Shown here: positions 34,634 to 44,101 of the stretch, in pieces
How the letters are laid out: every line of letters begins with the position of its first letter
Numbering within the stretch: the first letter of the stretch is position 1
NCBI RefSeq assembly: GCF_014489075.1
Contig: NZ_JACTGR010000005.1
Location: 372,001-436,000 of the forward strand
From: Sphingomonas sp. JC676
Lineage (GTDB): Bacteria > Pseudomonadota > Alphaproteobacteria > Sphingomonadales > Sphingomonadaceae
Reading direction: 5' to 3'
DNA: 64,000 nt
Made by a program: the position numbers and the translations under genes
Notes under the pieces: model-generated
Database searches by the model: none
What the model was told of the DNA's origin: nothing
What the model saw: the letters and a program-made list of their open reading frames with translations, nothing else

Positions 34634-34975
34634 CCGCCCATCATGCACAGCAATGGGATAGTGAAAAGACGGCCTCGCAATACATGGCCATGCAATCATC
34701 CGGACGCGACCTATTCCAGGCCCGGATTGGTTTGCGGTCTTTGATAATCTGTATCTCAAAATTGTCGGCTAAGCGGCACGCAATCCCAAAAGCTGCCGGC
34801 CCGCTTTCCACCACTTCCGGCCATTCGCGATTTTATGAGTCTACGGCCTAATCTGGCGACGCCGGCGCGGTCTGCACCGTTTCTGCACGCGATCGACGCG
34901 AAAGCGCCGCGCCGCCAGCGTTCGCGGTGGATGCACCACCGCCAATAGCAGCCTCTCATCAAGGGAGGTGCCCCA
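34634..34975. other. Divergent promoter gap with decayed repeats
   Basis: This gap separates the WG-repeat gene from the DUF4153 operon, so both promoters must lie here. CCAAAAGCTGCCGG and TTCCGGCCATTCGCG near 34786-34830 resemble the degenerate phrases in the neighbouring gaps. AAGGGAGGTG just before 34976 is a strong ribosome binding site for the next gene. Confidence 0.5.
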
Positions 34976-36565
34976 ATGCCCCAGGTTCGCCGTGTCGCCG
35001 CATCGATCGCGTCACGCCATAGCTTCGCGATCAAGCTCCTCGCGGCGGTTGCGCTGGTCGCAGCCGCCGACATTCTGTTCTACTTCCAGGGCGTAGGCGC
35101 GACCCTGGGTGGGTTCGCGCTTCTGTGGACCGCAGCTCTGGTGATCGCGGTGGTTGGCGTCCGCCGGCACCCCCAGGCCGGGTTCGCCGCCGCACTTGCG
35201 ATCCTCTATGCGCTGATCCTGATCGAAGCGCCGTCGCTGCTTGGCTGGACGTTGTTCTGGGCAGCGATATCCAGCGCCGCATTGCTCGCCCGGCGCCGCT
35301 TCGACAATGCCGGCGACTGGGCGCTCCGACTAGCGGCCTATGTCCTTCTCGGCGTCGCCCGGCCGATCGCGGACCTGACCCGCATCGGCCGGCTGCCTGG
35401 CTCGAAAGGCGTCACCCGGCTCGGCAGCTTCGCAGCTGCGGCGGCGCTGCCCTGCATCGGCGGCGCGTTGTTCATTGCGCTGTTCGCCGGAGCCAATCCA
35501 ATCATCGGCAACGCCTTCGCCTCGATCCGTCCGCCCTATCTTTCGGACGTTCTGCTGCATCTCCTGTTCTGGACAATCGTCGCGCACGCGGTGTGGCCAA
35601 GCCTGCGCCCCTCCACGATCGTAACCGGGACCGCCACGCCGGCGTTCGACATGCCCAGGATCCACGGAGTTCCCCCGGGCTCGATCGCGCTCTCCCTTTT
35701 CCTCTTCAACGCCATCTTCCTCGTCCAGAACCTGCTCGACATCGCGTTCCTCTGGAGCGGCGCGCCGTTGCCCGGATCGATCACCCTGGCCGACTATGCG
35801 CATCGCGGCGCCTATCTGCTCATCGTCACCGCCCTGCTCGCGGGCCTGTTCGTGCTGCTGTTCCTGCACCCGGGCAGCGAGGCCGCGCGCAGGCCGATGA
35901 TCCGGCGGCTGGTGGTGCTCTGGATCGCGCAGAACCTCCTGCTGGTGCTGTCCAGCATCCTGCGCACCTGGGACTATGTCGAAGCCTATTCGCTCACCAT
36001 CCTGCGTATTTCCGCGCTCGCCTGGATGGCGCTGGTCGGCGTCGGCCTCTTCCTGATCTGCTGGCGGCTGATCGCCGACCGTTCCGCGCGCTGGCTGCTC
36101 AACGCAAATGCCATCGCCGCCGCGCTCGTGCTCAGCGCTGCGAGCATCGCCGACCTGGGAGCGGTCGCCGCCTGGTGGAATGTGCGGCACAGCGACAAGG
36201 TCGGGCAGAGCGGCAACGCGATCGATCTCTGTTATCTACGTTGGCTCGGCAGTTCGGCACTGCTGCCGGTCATCGATCTGGAGAAGCGTGCGCAAGGGCC
36301 GGTCCTGCGCGACAGCATCGCCGCAATCCGTGCCGACCTGTATCGCGATCTCGCCTACAAACAGGCCGACTGGCATCGCTGGAGCTGGCGCGGCGCTCGC
36401 CAGCTCGCCTCCGCGCGTGCCGCGCTGGGCTTCCACCCGATCATCCCGAAACCGGCTCCCAACGGCCGCAATTGCGATGGCAGCCTCCCCCCGCCGGCTC
36501 CCGAAATTCTGCCGGCCGAAGACCTGTCCCAACGCTCCCCGTTGACCAACGAGGCAGAACAATGA
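34976..36565 (+). CDS. DUF4153/DUF4173 multi-pass membrane protein
   Basis: This 529-residue protein has around ten or more membrane helices over residues 18-390 and a C-terminal soluble tail from about residue 395 (NVRHSDKVGQSGNAIDLCYLRWLG). This is the pattern of the DUF4153/DUF4173 family, which has no firm function. A strong AAGGGAGGTG precedes the ATG. Its stop overlaps the start of a response regulator as ATGA, and that gene overlaps a histidine kinase, so all three form one operon. The membrane protein may be a signal input or partner. Confidence 0.85.
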   Translation: MPQVRRVAASIASRHSFAIKLLAAVALVAAADILFYFQGVGATLGGFALLWTAALVIAVVGVRRHPQAGFAAALAILYALILIEAPSLLGWTLFWAAISSAALLARRRFDNAGDWALRLAAYVLLGVARPIADLTRIGRLPGSKGVTRLGSFAAAAALPCIGGALFIALFAGANPIIGNAFASIRPPYLSDVLLHLLFWTIVAHAVWPSLRPSTIVTGTATPAFDMPRIHGVPPGSIALSLFLFNAIFLVQNLLDIAFLWSGAPLPGSITLADYAHRGAYLLIVTALLAGLFVLLFLHPGSEAARRPMIRRLVVLWIAQNLLLVLSSILRTWDYVEAYSLTILRISALAWMALVGVGLFLICWRLIADRSARWLLNANAIAAALVLSAASIADLGAVAAWWNVRHSDKVGQSGNAIDLCYLRWLGSSALLPVIDLEKRAQGPVLRDSIAAIRADLYRDLAYKQADWHRWSWRGARQLASARAALGFHPIIPKPAPNGRNCDGSLPPPAPEILPAEDLSQRSPLTNEAEQ

Positions 36566-37284
36566 TCCTGTGCCCCATGCCGCGCACCATCCTGGTCGTC
36601 GACGACGATCCCCATATCCGCCAGCTCCTGCTGTTCGCGCTCGACAAAGCGGGCCTCGACACGATCGAGGCGGAGGATGGCGAGGCGGCGCTCGCTTTGG
36701 CGGAGCGGCACCATCCGGACCTCGTCATCCTCGACATCAACATGCCGCGCATGGACGGGTTGGAGGTCTGCCGGCGCCTGCGCGCGGCAGGAGAGACGCC
36801 GATCCTGTTCCTGTCGTCGCGCGACGACGAGATCGATCGCGTGCTGGGGATCGAGCTCGGCGCGGACGACTATGTCGTGAAGCCCTTCTCGCCGCGCGAG
36901 GTCGTGGCGCGCTCGATGGCGATCCTGCGCCGCACCGCTTCCCGCCCGCCCGCGGTGGACGAGAATCGGCCGGCGATCCGTCAGGGCCGTCTCACCCTCG
37001 ATCTCGACGGCTGGCACGCGAGCTGGGACGACGAGATCGTCCAGCTCACCGTCAGCGAGTTCACCATCCTGCGCACGCTGGCATCCACGCCGGGCAAGGT
37101 CTTCAGCCGCGACGCCATCATCGATCGCCTGCACGGCCCCGGCTTTGCGATCACCGATCGAACGATCGACAGCCACATCCGCAATCTGCGCGGCAAGTTC
37201 ACTGCGCTGGGTGGGCTGGACGTGATCGAGACCCGGTCCGGAATCGGCTATCGGCTGGGGAACTGCGCCGGCCAGGCCGGATGA
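36562..37284 (+). CDS. OmpR-family response regulator
   Basis: This 240-residue protein has a receiver domain with TILVVDDDPHIRQL, the phosphorylated Asp in LVILDINMPRMDG and the conserved Lys in YVVKPFSPRE. A winged-helix DNA-binding domain follows (LTVSEFTILRTLASTPGKVFSRDAIIDRL, DSHIRNLRGKF, GIGYRLG). The ATG at 36562 overlaps the upstream stop as ATGA and has GAGG at seven bases; an ATG 15 bases later is possible. Its partner is the overlapping kinase gene. Confidence 0.92.
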   Translation: MILCPMPRTILVVDDDPHIRQLLLFALDKAGLDTIEAEDGEAALALAERHHPDLVILDINMPRMDGLEVCRRLRAAGETPILFLSSRDDEIDRVLGIELGADDYVVKPFSPREVVARSMAILRRTASRPPAVDENRPAIRQGRLTLDLDGWHASWDDEIVQLTVSEFTILRTLASTPGKVFSRDAIIDRLHGPGFAITDRTIDSHIRNLRGKFTALGGLDVIETRSGIGYRLGNCAGQAG

Positions 37285-38858
37285 TCGGCGCGCTCAAACA
37301 GGCGGTGAAGGCGCGCTGGCCCCGCATGCGCCTGCGCACGATCCTGTTTGCGACCCTGTTCTTCGTCGCCGCGCTTCCGGGGTTCGGTGCGATCTTCCTT
37401 CGCGTCTATGAGAACACGCTGGTTCGCCAGACCGAGGCCGAGCTGGTCGCGCAAGGCGCGGCGCTCGCAGCAACCGCGCAGGCAGTATGGCCGGGCGCCA
37501 CCACGCCGCCACTCGGCCCTTCCCGTTTCCTGCCGGAGGCGCCGCGCATCGATCTGAATTCCACGCCGATCCTGCCCGAACGGCCGACGCCCGCTCCCGT
37601 CGTCCGCGCGCCCGATCCCGCAACGCTTGCCACGGCGCAGCGCCTGCTTCCGATCTTCGCGGCCACGCGCCAGACTACGCTGGCGTCGATCATCCTGCTC
37701 GACGGCGCCGGCAATATCCTGATCGGCCCGGGCACCGGCGGAAACTATGCCGCGCTTCCCGAGGTCCAGTCGGCGCTCGCCGGCGAGCCCGCCACGGCGC
37801 TGCGCCGCAATGGCGCCTATCGCCAGGTCTATCGCTTCGAATGGCTGTCCCGCGCCGCCGCGATCCGCGTGCATCATGCCCGGCCCATCGTCGTGAACGG
37901 TCGTGTCGTCGGCGTGCTGCTGCTGTCGCGATCGGCACGCGCGCTGTTCAGAGGGCTCTATGAGGACCGCGGCAAGATCGCGCTCGGCATCCTCGTCATA
38001 TTCGGCATCCTGGTAGTGCTGAGCGGCGTGCTCTCGCGCGGCATTGCCCGTCCGATCGAGGCACTCAGCGTCGCGACGCGCGCCGTATCCGCGGGCGGCG
38101 GTGCCATGCCCGCGGTCCCGCCCACCGCAGCAATCGAGATCCAGAGCCTCTATGTCGACTTCGCGTTCATGGCGCAGGCGATCGATCGCCGCTCGCGCTA
38201 TCTGCGCGACTTCGCCCATGCCGTCAGCCACGAATTCAAGACGCCGCTGGCCGGCATCCGCGGCGCGCTGGAGCTACTCCGCGATCATGCCGGCACCATG
38301 TCGGACGAGGAACGTGATCGTTTCCTCGCCAATGCCGATGCCGATGCCGAACGGCTGACCCTGCTCGTCTCGCGGCTGCTCGAACTGGCCCGAGCCGATA
38401 TGTCGCAATCTGCGATTCTTGCCGAGATCGCGCTCACTCCGGTCATTTCGAAGGTCGCGGACGCGGAGCGCTTCCCCGGGTTCGACGTCGTAGTGCACGA
38501 CCCGGCCACACTGACCGCGGCCGCGCCCGGAGACACGATAGAGACCGTGCTCGCTGCATTGATCGCCAATAGCCGTCAGGCGGGCGCTACCGTCGTGACG
38601 ATCGGCTTGGAGACCGCTGGCGACGATATCGCGATCACCGTCTCCGACAACGGCCCGGGAATAGCCGAGCCCGACCGCCTCCGCGTCTTCGAACCCTTTT
38701 TCACGACACGCCGATCCGGAGGTGGAACGGGACTTGGTCTCCCGATCGTCAGATCTCTGCTTCAGGCCCATGGCGGATCGGTCGACTTGATCGACAACGC
38801 GGGCGGGACGGCCTTCCGCATCCTTCTGCCTCGTAGCGCGGATCCGTTTGACCAGTGA
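37281..38858 (+). CDS. Sensor histidine kinase
   Basis: This 525-residue protein has a first membrane helix at about residues 18-38 (TILFATLFFVAALPGFGAIF), a periplasmic domain of about 200 residues with a Pro-rich stretch, a second helix (IALGILVIFGILVVLSGVL), a HAMP region, the HisKA box FAHAVSHEFKTPLAGIRGAL, and ATPase motifs VSDNGPGIAE and GGGTGLGLPIVRSLL. The architecture resembles CreC/BaeS-type kinases. The start overlaps the response regulator stop as ATGA, confirming the pair. The signal is unknown. Confidence 0.92.
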   Translation: MIGALKQAVKARWPRMRLRTILFATLFFVAALPGFGAIFLRVYENTLVRQTEAELVAQGAALAATAQAVWPGATTPPLGPSRFLPEAPRIDLNSTPILPERPTPAPVVRAPDPATLATAQRLLPIFAATRQTTLASIILLDGAGNILIGPGTGGNYAALPEVQSALAGEPATALRRNGAYRQVYRFEWLSRAAAIRVHHARPIVVNGRVVGVLLLSRSARALFRGLYEDRGKIALGILVIFGILVVLSGVLSRGIARPIEALSVATRAVSAGGGAMPAVPPTAAIEIQSLYVDFAFMAQAIDRRSRYLRDFAHAVSHEFKTPLAGIRGALELLRDHAGTMSDEERDRFLANADADAERLTLLVSRLLELARADMSQSAILAEIALTPVISKVADAERFPGFDVVVHDPATLTAAAPGDTIETVLAALIANSRQAGATVVTIGLETAGDDIAITVSDNGPGIAEPDRLRVFEPFFTTRRSGGGTGLGLPIVRSLLQAHGGSVDLIDNAGGTAFRILLPRSADPFDQ

Positions 38859-38867
38859 TATGGCGTC

Positions 38868-39200
38868 TCAGGCCGATCCTGCGGCCACGGATTTCGCCTT
38901 CACCTTGCGCACTTCGGCCAGCTGCCCTTTCAATATCGCGATCGTGTCCGCCTCGGCGGGGCTCACGCCTTCCAGCTTCACATGATCGATCAGGACCTCC
39001 AGCGCGTCGCCGATGCGGCCAAGCTGGCGGCCATAGCTGCCCACTTCGTCGAGGATTCGCTGCTCGGTTTCCGGATGGGCAGTCTGCCCCATGTCGATGT
39101 TGATCAGCCCGAATTGCGCGCCCTGGCTGTTGAACGTCCAGGGGTTGATGGCCTGCCACAATTGCTCGGGCGCCAACGCGAACGAGAAGGATTTCCGCAT
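38868..39200 (-). CDS. Conserved hypothetical protein, 110 residues
   Basis: It reads MRKSFSFALAPEQLWQAINP at the start, then a segment GQTAHPETEQRILDEVGSYGRQLGRIGDAL and helical acidic sequence ending KVKAKSVAAGSA. No signal peptide or membrane helix is present. GGAGG lies seven bases before the ATG at 39200, which is strong support for that start; the longer open frame upstream is a shadow of the dapF gene. Function unknown. Confidence 0.65.
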   Translation of the reverse strand: MRKSFSFALAPEQLWQAINPWTFNSQGAQFGLINIDMGQTAHPETEQRILDEVGSYGRQLGRIGDALEVLIDHVKLEGVSPAEADTIAILKGQLAEVRKVKAKSVAAGSA

Positions 39201-39274
39201 TGCGTGCCTCCATCGAAGGGAAGCACATCCTAGCTCATTGTGCGTCGCAGCAATAGTCGCGGCAGCTCGCTTTT

Positions 39275-40228
39275 TTAGGCGAGTTCCGCCAGCGCCGACT
39301 CCCAGGCACGCGCCTCGTCGTCGCGCCGCGCATGGATCAGCAGCGATTGCGCCACGCCGGTCGCGGGATCCACCTCTATGCTGGCGTCGTACAGAAAGGT
39401 CGCATTGCCGCTGATCGTCACGTTGCGCGCGACGTCGGCCCGCCCGCGCACCAGCCCGCCCTTGTTGAACACGCGCACGTCCCGGCCGAACGGCACCCGC
39501 CCCGTCAGCCCTGCCGCCAGCACCGACGCCGCCATCGCGCTGCCGCAGCTGTTGGTCAGCCCCACGCCGCGCTCGAAGGTACGGACATAGAGGTCCGTCG
39601 GCCCGCGTTGCTCGACGAACGAGACGTTCGCCCGCGCCGGGATTAGCGCCGGTCCGGCCTCGCACCAGTTCCCCAGCGCCACCAGCTCGTCCTCGTCGAC
39701 ATGCTCGACAAAGGTCACCAGATGCGGGTTGGGCATCGCCACAGCGGTGAAAGCGCGCTCGGTCGGCAGCCCGGCAATAGGCGCGTCGATCACGGAATCG
39801 ATACCGTTCGTCAGTCCGACGTCCGCTGCGGAGACCGAGGCCGGCCCCACCGTGGTGCGCACCGTCGCCACGCCGGGCGCCAGCGCCGCCTCGCGCGCGA
39901 CGTCCGCCGCGCTTGTCTTGAGCCCGACCAGCGCGCCATCGATCCCGAGCAACTCGAATCCTAGCCGAGCGGTGCAGCGCAGGCCGTTGAGGCAGGTCTC
40001 CGCCTCCGACCCGTCCGAATTGAACATCCGCATGCCGAACGCAGCCGGGTCGTCGCCGTCCGTCAGCAGCAACAGCCCGTCGCCGCCCACCGGCCCGTCG
40101 CGGTCCGCGAGCCCGCGGGCAATGCCCGCCCATTCGGCGTCGCTCAGCGCGAGTCCGCGCGCGTCGATCAGCGGAAAATCGTTCCCCGAACCATGGCATT
40201 TGATGAAGGCGAGTTGCATGGCCTCCAT
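39275..40228 (-). CDS. dapF: Divergent diaminopimelate epimerase-like protein
   Basis: This 317-residue protein has the DapF fold signatures IKCHGSGNDFPLIDAR and VGGDGLLLL and both active-site cysteines. However, the first lies in ETCLNGLRC (usual form MCGNGxR) and the second in NSCGSAMAAS (usual CGTG/CGSGA). The replacement of Gly by Leu after the first Cys is unusual for a working LL-DAP epimerase. It may be a paralogue with another substrate. The ATG at 40228 is given; a second ATG nine bases later is also possible because GGAGG lies between them. Confidence 0.72.
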   Translation of the reverse strand: MEAMQLAFIKCHGSGNDFPLIDARGLALSDAEWAGIARGLADRDGPVGGDGLLLLTDGDDPAAFGMRMFNSDGSEAETCLNGLRCTARLGFELLGIDGALVGLKTSAADVAREAALAPGVATVRTTVGPASVSAADVGLTNGIDSVIDAPIAGLPTERAFTAVAMPNPHLVTFVEHVDEDELVALGNWCEAGPALIPARANVSFVEQRGPTDLYVRTFERGVGLTNSCGSAMAASVLAAGLTGRVPFGRDVRVFNKGGLVRGRADVARNVTISGNATFLYDASIEVDPATGVAQSLLIHARRDDEARAWESALAELA

Positions 40229-40251
40229 CTAAGAGGCGAAGCGGCTTTTGG

Positions 40252-40926
40252 CTACGCTGCCGCCGCTGTCGCCGACACGGGTCCGCCGAGCGCCGTCACC
40301 GCTGCCTTGTCCTTGGCGATGGCCGCCGCGAAGCTTGGTCGCGCCAGGATCGCCGCGACATAGTCGGCGGTGCGCGGATAGCGCGCCGCGTCGACCGTCA
40401 CGTCGATGCACCCCAGGGTCGCGAAGGGACTTGCAATGGCGATATCGGCCAGCGTTATCCGGTCCTCGACCAGGAAACCGCTGTCGGGAATCACGCTTTC
40501 CAGATAGTCGAGCAATGGCGGCAGCTGCTCGTGCTCGGCGGCATCGGCGGCCTGGTGGTCACACGGCTGCTTCAACACGCGCGGCAGCACGAAACGGTTT
40601 CCGAAGATCGCGCTACCCGCGGCGATCATCATCGTGTCGGCCACTTCGTCGAACCAGATCGTCCGCGCGCGCGCGCAAGGCTCGGTGGGGATCAGCCCGG
40701 GTTCGGGAAACTTGGCCTCGAGATAGGCGACGATCGCGCTCGAATCGCTGATCGCGAAGTCGCCATCCTGGAACCCCGGTATCTTGCGGAACGGGCTCGC
40801 CGCCTCGAATTCCGGCCCGCCACGGCCCAGCCCGGCGGGCCGCACCTCGAGCTCCAGTCCTTTTTCATGGCCGAAGACCACGCATTTGCGCACAAATGGC
40901 GACAGGGTCGAACCAAAGACGATCAT
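40252..40926 (-). CDS. Glutathione S-transferase family protein
   Basis: This 224-residue protein has a thioredoxin-like N-terminal domain (MIVFGSTLSPFVRKCVVFGHEKGLELE, then FRKIPGFQDGDFAISDSSAIVAYLE, with the cis-Pro and the Glu/Asp-Ser glutathione motif) and an all-helical C-terminal domain (DRITLADIAIASPF). The catalytic residue is probably the Ser in STLSPF. Two ATGs are close; the one at 40926 has GGAGG at seven bases. The substrate is unknown. Confidence 0.87.
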   Translation of the reverse strand: MIVFGSTLSPFVRKCVVFGHEKGLELEVRPAGLGRGGPEFEAASPFRKIPGFQDGDFAISDSSAIVAYLEAKFPEPGLIPTEPCARARTIWFDEVADTMMIAAGSAIFGNRFVLPRVLKQPCDHQAADAAEHEQLPPLLDYLESVIPDSGFLVEDRITLADIAIASPFATLGCIDVTVDAARYPRTADYVAAILARPSFAAAIAKDKAAVTALGGPVSATAAAA

Positions 40927-41026
40927 GTACATTCCTCCCCGCGATGGGCGCTGGCTTAGTATTTCGGTCACACGGGCAACCGAGTTTACCGCGACAGTCC
41001 GGTGGTGCTGTGCAAGGATTGGTCGA

Positions 41027-43528
41027 ATGACCGCCTTCACATTCCTCCTCGCGCTCGCGGGCGCCGCGGCCTTTTATGTCATCTTTCGCCGCATTGCCTT
41101 TTTGGAGGATGAGGTACGCCGCGTCGAGTCACAGCTTGCCCGCTTTGAACAAGGCGGCGCGGTTTCGTCTCAGGTCGCCCCAAATGAAGCCGCTGCGCCG
41201 CTGGACGCCGCAGCGCCTCCGCGGCTCGAAGAACCGGCACTCCCACCGGCAATCCCAACCGAGGTTGCGCCCAAGCCGACCCGTCCCGAACCGAGGGTGG
41301 AACCGCACATCAGCCTCGAATCGCTGATCGGTGGGCGGCTGCCGATCTGGATCGGCGGCACGGCGCTGGTGCTCGCGGGCTTCTTCCTTGTCCGCTATTC
41401 GATCGAAAGCGGGTTGCTGGGCCCCGCCATGCGCACCGTATTGGCGGCGCTTTTCGGCATTGCGTTGATCGCCGCGAGCGAAGTCGCGCGCCGCTTGCCC
41501 GCCACCGCCGACGATCCGCGCGTCGCCCAGGCGCTTGCCGGTGCCGGCGTCGCCAGCCTCTACGGCACGCTCTACATGGCCGCCACGCTCTATCATCTGA
41601 TCGCGCCGCTCCCCGCCTTTTTCGCGGTCCTGCTGGTCACCGCGGTGGCGATGGCGCTGTCGTTGCGCCACGGGCCGCCGACTGCGGCGATGGCACTGAT
41701 CGGCGGGTTTGCCGCGCCGCTGGTTGCCGGATTCGACGCCGCCGGGGTCGGACCGTTGCTGGTCTATCTCGCCCTGTTCACCGCCGCGCTGTTCGGGCTC
41801 GCGATCCATCGCGGCTGGGGCTGGCTCGCCCTGGCGGCAAGCGTCGTCGGTTTCGGTTGGATCAATTTCCTGATCGTCATGCTCGCGGGAAAGCCCGCCG
41901 ATCTTTCGGGCGTCGGCGCCTTCACTATGCTGCTGGCAGCGGGCGCCAGTGCCGCGCTTCCTGCTACTGGCATGCACAATCGCTGGCTGCGCGTCGCCCC
42001 GCTGGCCGCCGGTTTCCTCCAGCTGCTGGCGCTGGCGCCGGCGCTCGATTTCGACGGCCTCGCCTGGAGCTTCTACTTGATCCTCGCCGCCGCGGCTTTG
42101 TTCCTGTCCTGGCGCCAGTCGGTATATCTCCCGGGTGCACTCGCGGCGCTGGGTTTCATGCTGGTGCTCGAGGGCCTTGCGTTGCTCCAGCCCGAACGCA
42201 GCGCGACGCCGGTCGCCGCCGCGATCGCCGCTTTGCTCTTCGCCTTGCCAGGCCATTTTCTCGCGGCACGTCGAAGCGCATGGACGGCGCTCGCGCTCGG
42301 CGGCACCGCCGGCCCGCTGCTGGTCGCCCATGCCTGTGCGTCCTCGCTTCTCTCGGCACCCGCCTGGGGCCTGTTGGAGCTGGCTGCCACGGCAGCCTGT
42401 GCCAGCCTGGCCTGGCGCCTGCGCGTTGAGGAGCACGATTTCGCCCTCACCGGTGCAAGCGCGTTGGCCGGCCTGCTCGCAGCCCTTGGCCTCGCCCAGT
42501 TCTTCCCCGATGCTTGGCTGGCGATCCCCCTCACGCTCGTTCTCGTCGCGCTGGCGGCCTGGGCGCGCATCGCGCGCGTGCCGATGCTTTTCGAACTTCC
42601 CGTCCTGCCCTTCGTCGCCGCGCTGCTGGCCGCCGCGCTTCCGATCAGCGCATTGGCCGATCTCGTCTTCGGCTCGATCGCCGGAGATCGTCTCCCCTAT
42701 CTCCGCCTACCCGAGCTCGGCACCCTCTTCCGCACGCTCGCTCTGCCGGCCGCGGCGGTGCTGCTGATCCTGTTCGACCCGCGCCAGTTTGGCCGTGCGC
42801 GGCGCTTTGCCGGCACCGCTGCGATCCTCTTCGGCATCCTGCTGCTTTACGGGCTGGCCAAGCATCTGCTCGCCATCGCCACGCTCCCGCGCTTCGTCGA
42901 TCTGGGCTTCATCGAGCGCGCCATCCTTACCCAGGCATGCCTCGCTACGGGCTGGTTCCTCCTGCGTTCGGGGAAATTGCGAAGCCTGGGCGGCGTGCTG
43001 CTCACGCTCGGGCTCTGCCGTTTCGTCTGGTTCGATTGCGTCGTGCTCAACCCCGTCTGGGTCGATCAGCGGGTCGGCCCGCTCCCGCTCCTCAACGCCG
43101 CCGTGATCCACGCCGGCCTCACCGCCTTCTGGCTATGGACACTCGTGTCCAAATCCCCGGTGCGTGTCGCAGCCGCCGTGCTCACGCTGGTCGCGGCACT
43201 CGCTGTGGTACGCCAGGCGGCGCATGGCAGTCTCGTCACCGGCCCGGTCGGCACCGCGGAGAATGGCGGTTACTCGGCCATATTGCTCGGGATAGCCCTA
43301 TTCTGGTTGTGGCGCGGTATCGCCACCACTGCGCACGACCTGCGCATCGCCGGCCTGGCGCTGCTCACCCTCGTCACCTTGAAGGTTTTCCTGATCGACG
43401 CCGCCGCGCTCGACGGCATATTGCGCATCTTGTCCTTCCTCGCGCTCGGCGTTGCGCTGATCGGCATAGGCTGGGCCTATGGTCGCTTCGTCGGCCAGGC
43501 CCAGAAGGTACCTGCCGCCGAGGTCTGA
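41027..43528 (+). CDS. DUF2339 large multi-pass membrane protein
   Basis: This 833-residue protein begins with one membrane helix and a short coiled stretch (EDEVRRVESQLARFEQ), then a Pro-rich region, then SLESLIGGRLPIWIGGTALVLAGFFLVRY, the DUF2339 signature. About 24 further hydrophobic helices fill the rest. Family members are found in many Gram-negative bacteria without a known function. The ATG at 41027 follows a weak ribosome binding site (AAGGA). It is divergent from the GST gene. Confidence 0.88.
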   Translation: MTAFTFLLALAGAAAFYVIFRRIAFLEDEVRRVESQLARFEQGGAVSSQVAPNEAAAPLDAAAPPRLEEPALPPAIPTEVAPKPTRPEPRVEPHISLESLIGGRLPIWIGGTALVLAGFFLVRYSIESGLLGPAMRTVLAALFGIALIAASEVARRLPATADDPRVAQALAGAGVASLYGTLYMAATLYHLIAPLPAFFAVLLVTAVAMALSLRHGPPTAAMALIGGFAAPLVAGFDAAGVGPLLVYLALFTAALFGLAIHRGWGWLALAASVVGFGWINFLIVMLAGKPADLSGVGAFTMLLAAGASAALPATGMHNRWLRVAPLAAGFLQLLALAPALDFDGLAWSFYLILAAAALFLSWRQSVYLPGALAALGFMLVLEGLALLQPERSATPVAAAIAALLFALPGHFLAARRSAWTALALGGTAGPLLVAHACASSLLSAPAWGLLELAATAACASLAWRLRVEEHDFALTGASALAGLLAALGLAQFFPDAWLAIPLTLVLVALAAWARIARVPMLFELPVLPFVAALLAAALPISALADLVFGSIAGDRLPYLRLPELGTLFRTLALPAAAVLLILFDPRQFGRARRFAGTAAILFGILLLYGLAKHLLAIATLPRFVDLGFIERAILTQACLATGWFLLRSGKLRSLGGVLLTLGLCRFVWFDCVVLNPVWVDQRVGPLPLLNAAVIHAGLTAFWLWTLVSKSPVRVAAAVLTLVAALAVVRQAAHGSLVTGPVGTAENGGYSAILLGIALFWLWRGIATTAHDLRIAGLALLTLVTLKVFLIDAAALDGILRILSFLALGVALIGIGWAYGRFVGQAQKVPAAEV

Positions 43529-43534
43529 CGCCGC

Positions 43535-44014
43535 TCATTTCAGCCCGTAGTGATCGGCTACCCGATCGAGCGCGAGCCCGAGAACCAGCTTGCCCGCACG
43601 GCTTGGCCAACCCAGCGCCTTTTCGGCCGCGACCAGCCCTTCGCCGGCACAGACCACGCGCCACAATATGTCGGAAAGCCCCGGCCCTGCCGCCGCCACC
43701 GCCCCCTCGAACCGACGCTTGGCCGAAATCTGCGCGAGGGTCGGGTCCATGCCCTCGGGAGGCCCCCGGCGGCCCCGCGCGGTCGGCGCCGCGTCCCAGC
43801 GCATCGTGACGCGCGGTCCAAGTGCTGCCATTTCGTAATCGGCGCGCACGCGCTCGCCGGCTTCATATTGCCGCGCGCTCACATGGCCGCGCGCACGCAA
43901 CCATGTGAGCGGCGATTCGGCGAGATTGACCGTCACGCTACGCCGCCTGCGCGACGGTGCGCCGCATGCTGCGAGATGCCCGTCCTCGATCTCCCGCTCC
44001 ACCAATTCGCGCAT
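43535..44014 (-). CDS. DUF6456 protein
   Basis: This 159-residue protein contains the DUF6456 core: LTWLRARGHVSARQYEAGERVRADYE, DPTLAQISAKRRFEGAVAAAGPGLSDILWRVVCAGEG and GWPSRAGKLVLGLALDRVADHYG. This helical domain occurs in alphaproteobacterial proteins thought to bind DNA. AAGGAG lies five bases before the ATG. It is divergent from an XRE regulator, with 87 bases between starts, so the two may be co-controlled. Confidence 0.82.
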   Translation of the reverse strand: MRELVEREIEDGHLAACGAPSRRRRSVTVNLAESPLTWLRARGHVSARQYEAGERVRADYEMAALGPRVTMRWDAAPTARGRRGPPEGMDPTLAQISAKRRFEGAVAAAGPGLSDILWRVVCAGEGLVAAEKALGWPSRAGKLVLGLALDRVADHYGLK

Positions 44015-44101
44015 ATGATCTCCTTTTGTTCCGATTCGCACCTCTTGCCATGAAGGCACATCTGTAGGAAAGCGAAAAACCAGACTGGTTAGGAAACACC
44101 C

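Noticed and set aside
37248..38231. Minus-strand frame opposite the sensor kinase
   Set aside because: It is a high-GC antisense shadow without homology.
38868..40199. 443-codon minus-strand frame as one gene
   Set aside because: Its first 333 codons are a shadow of the dapF frame; the real gene is the last 110 codons, with GGAGG before its ATG.
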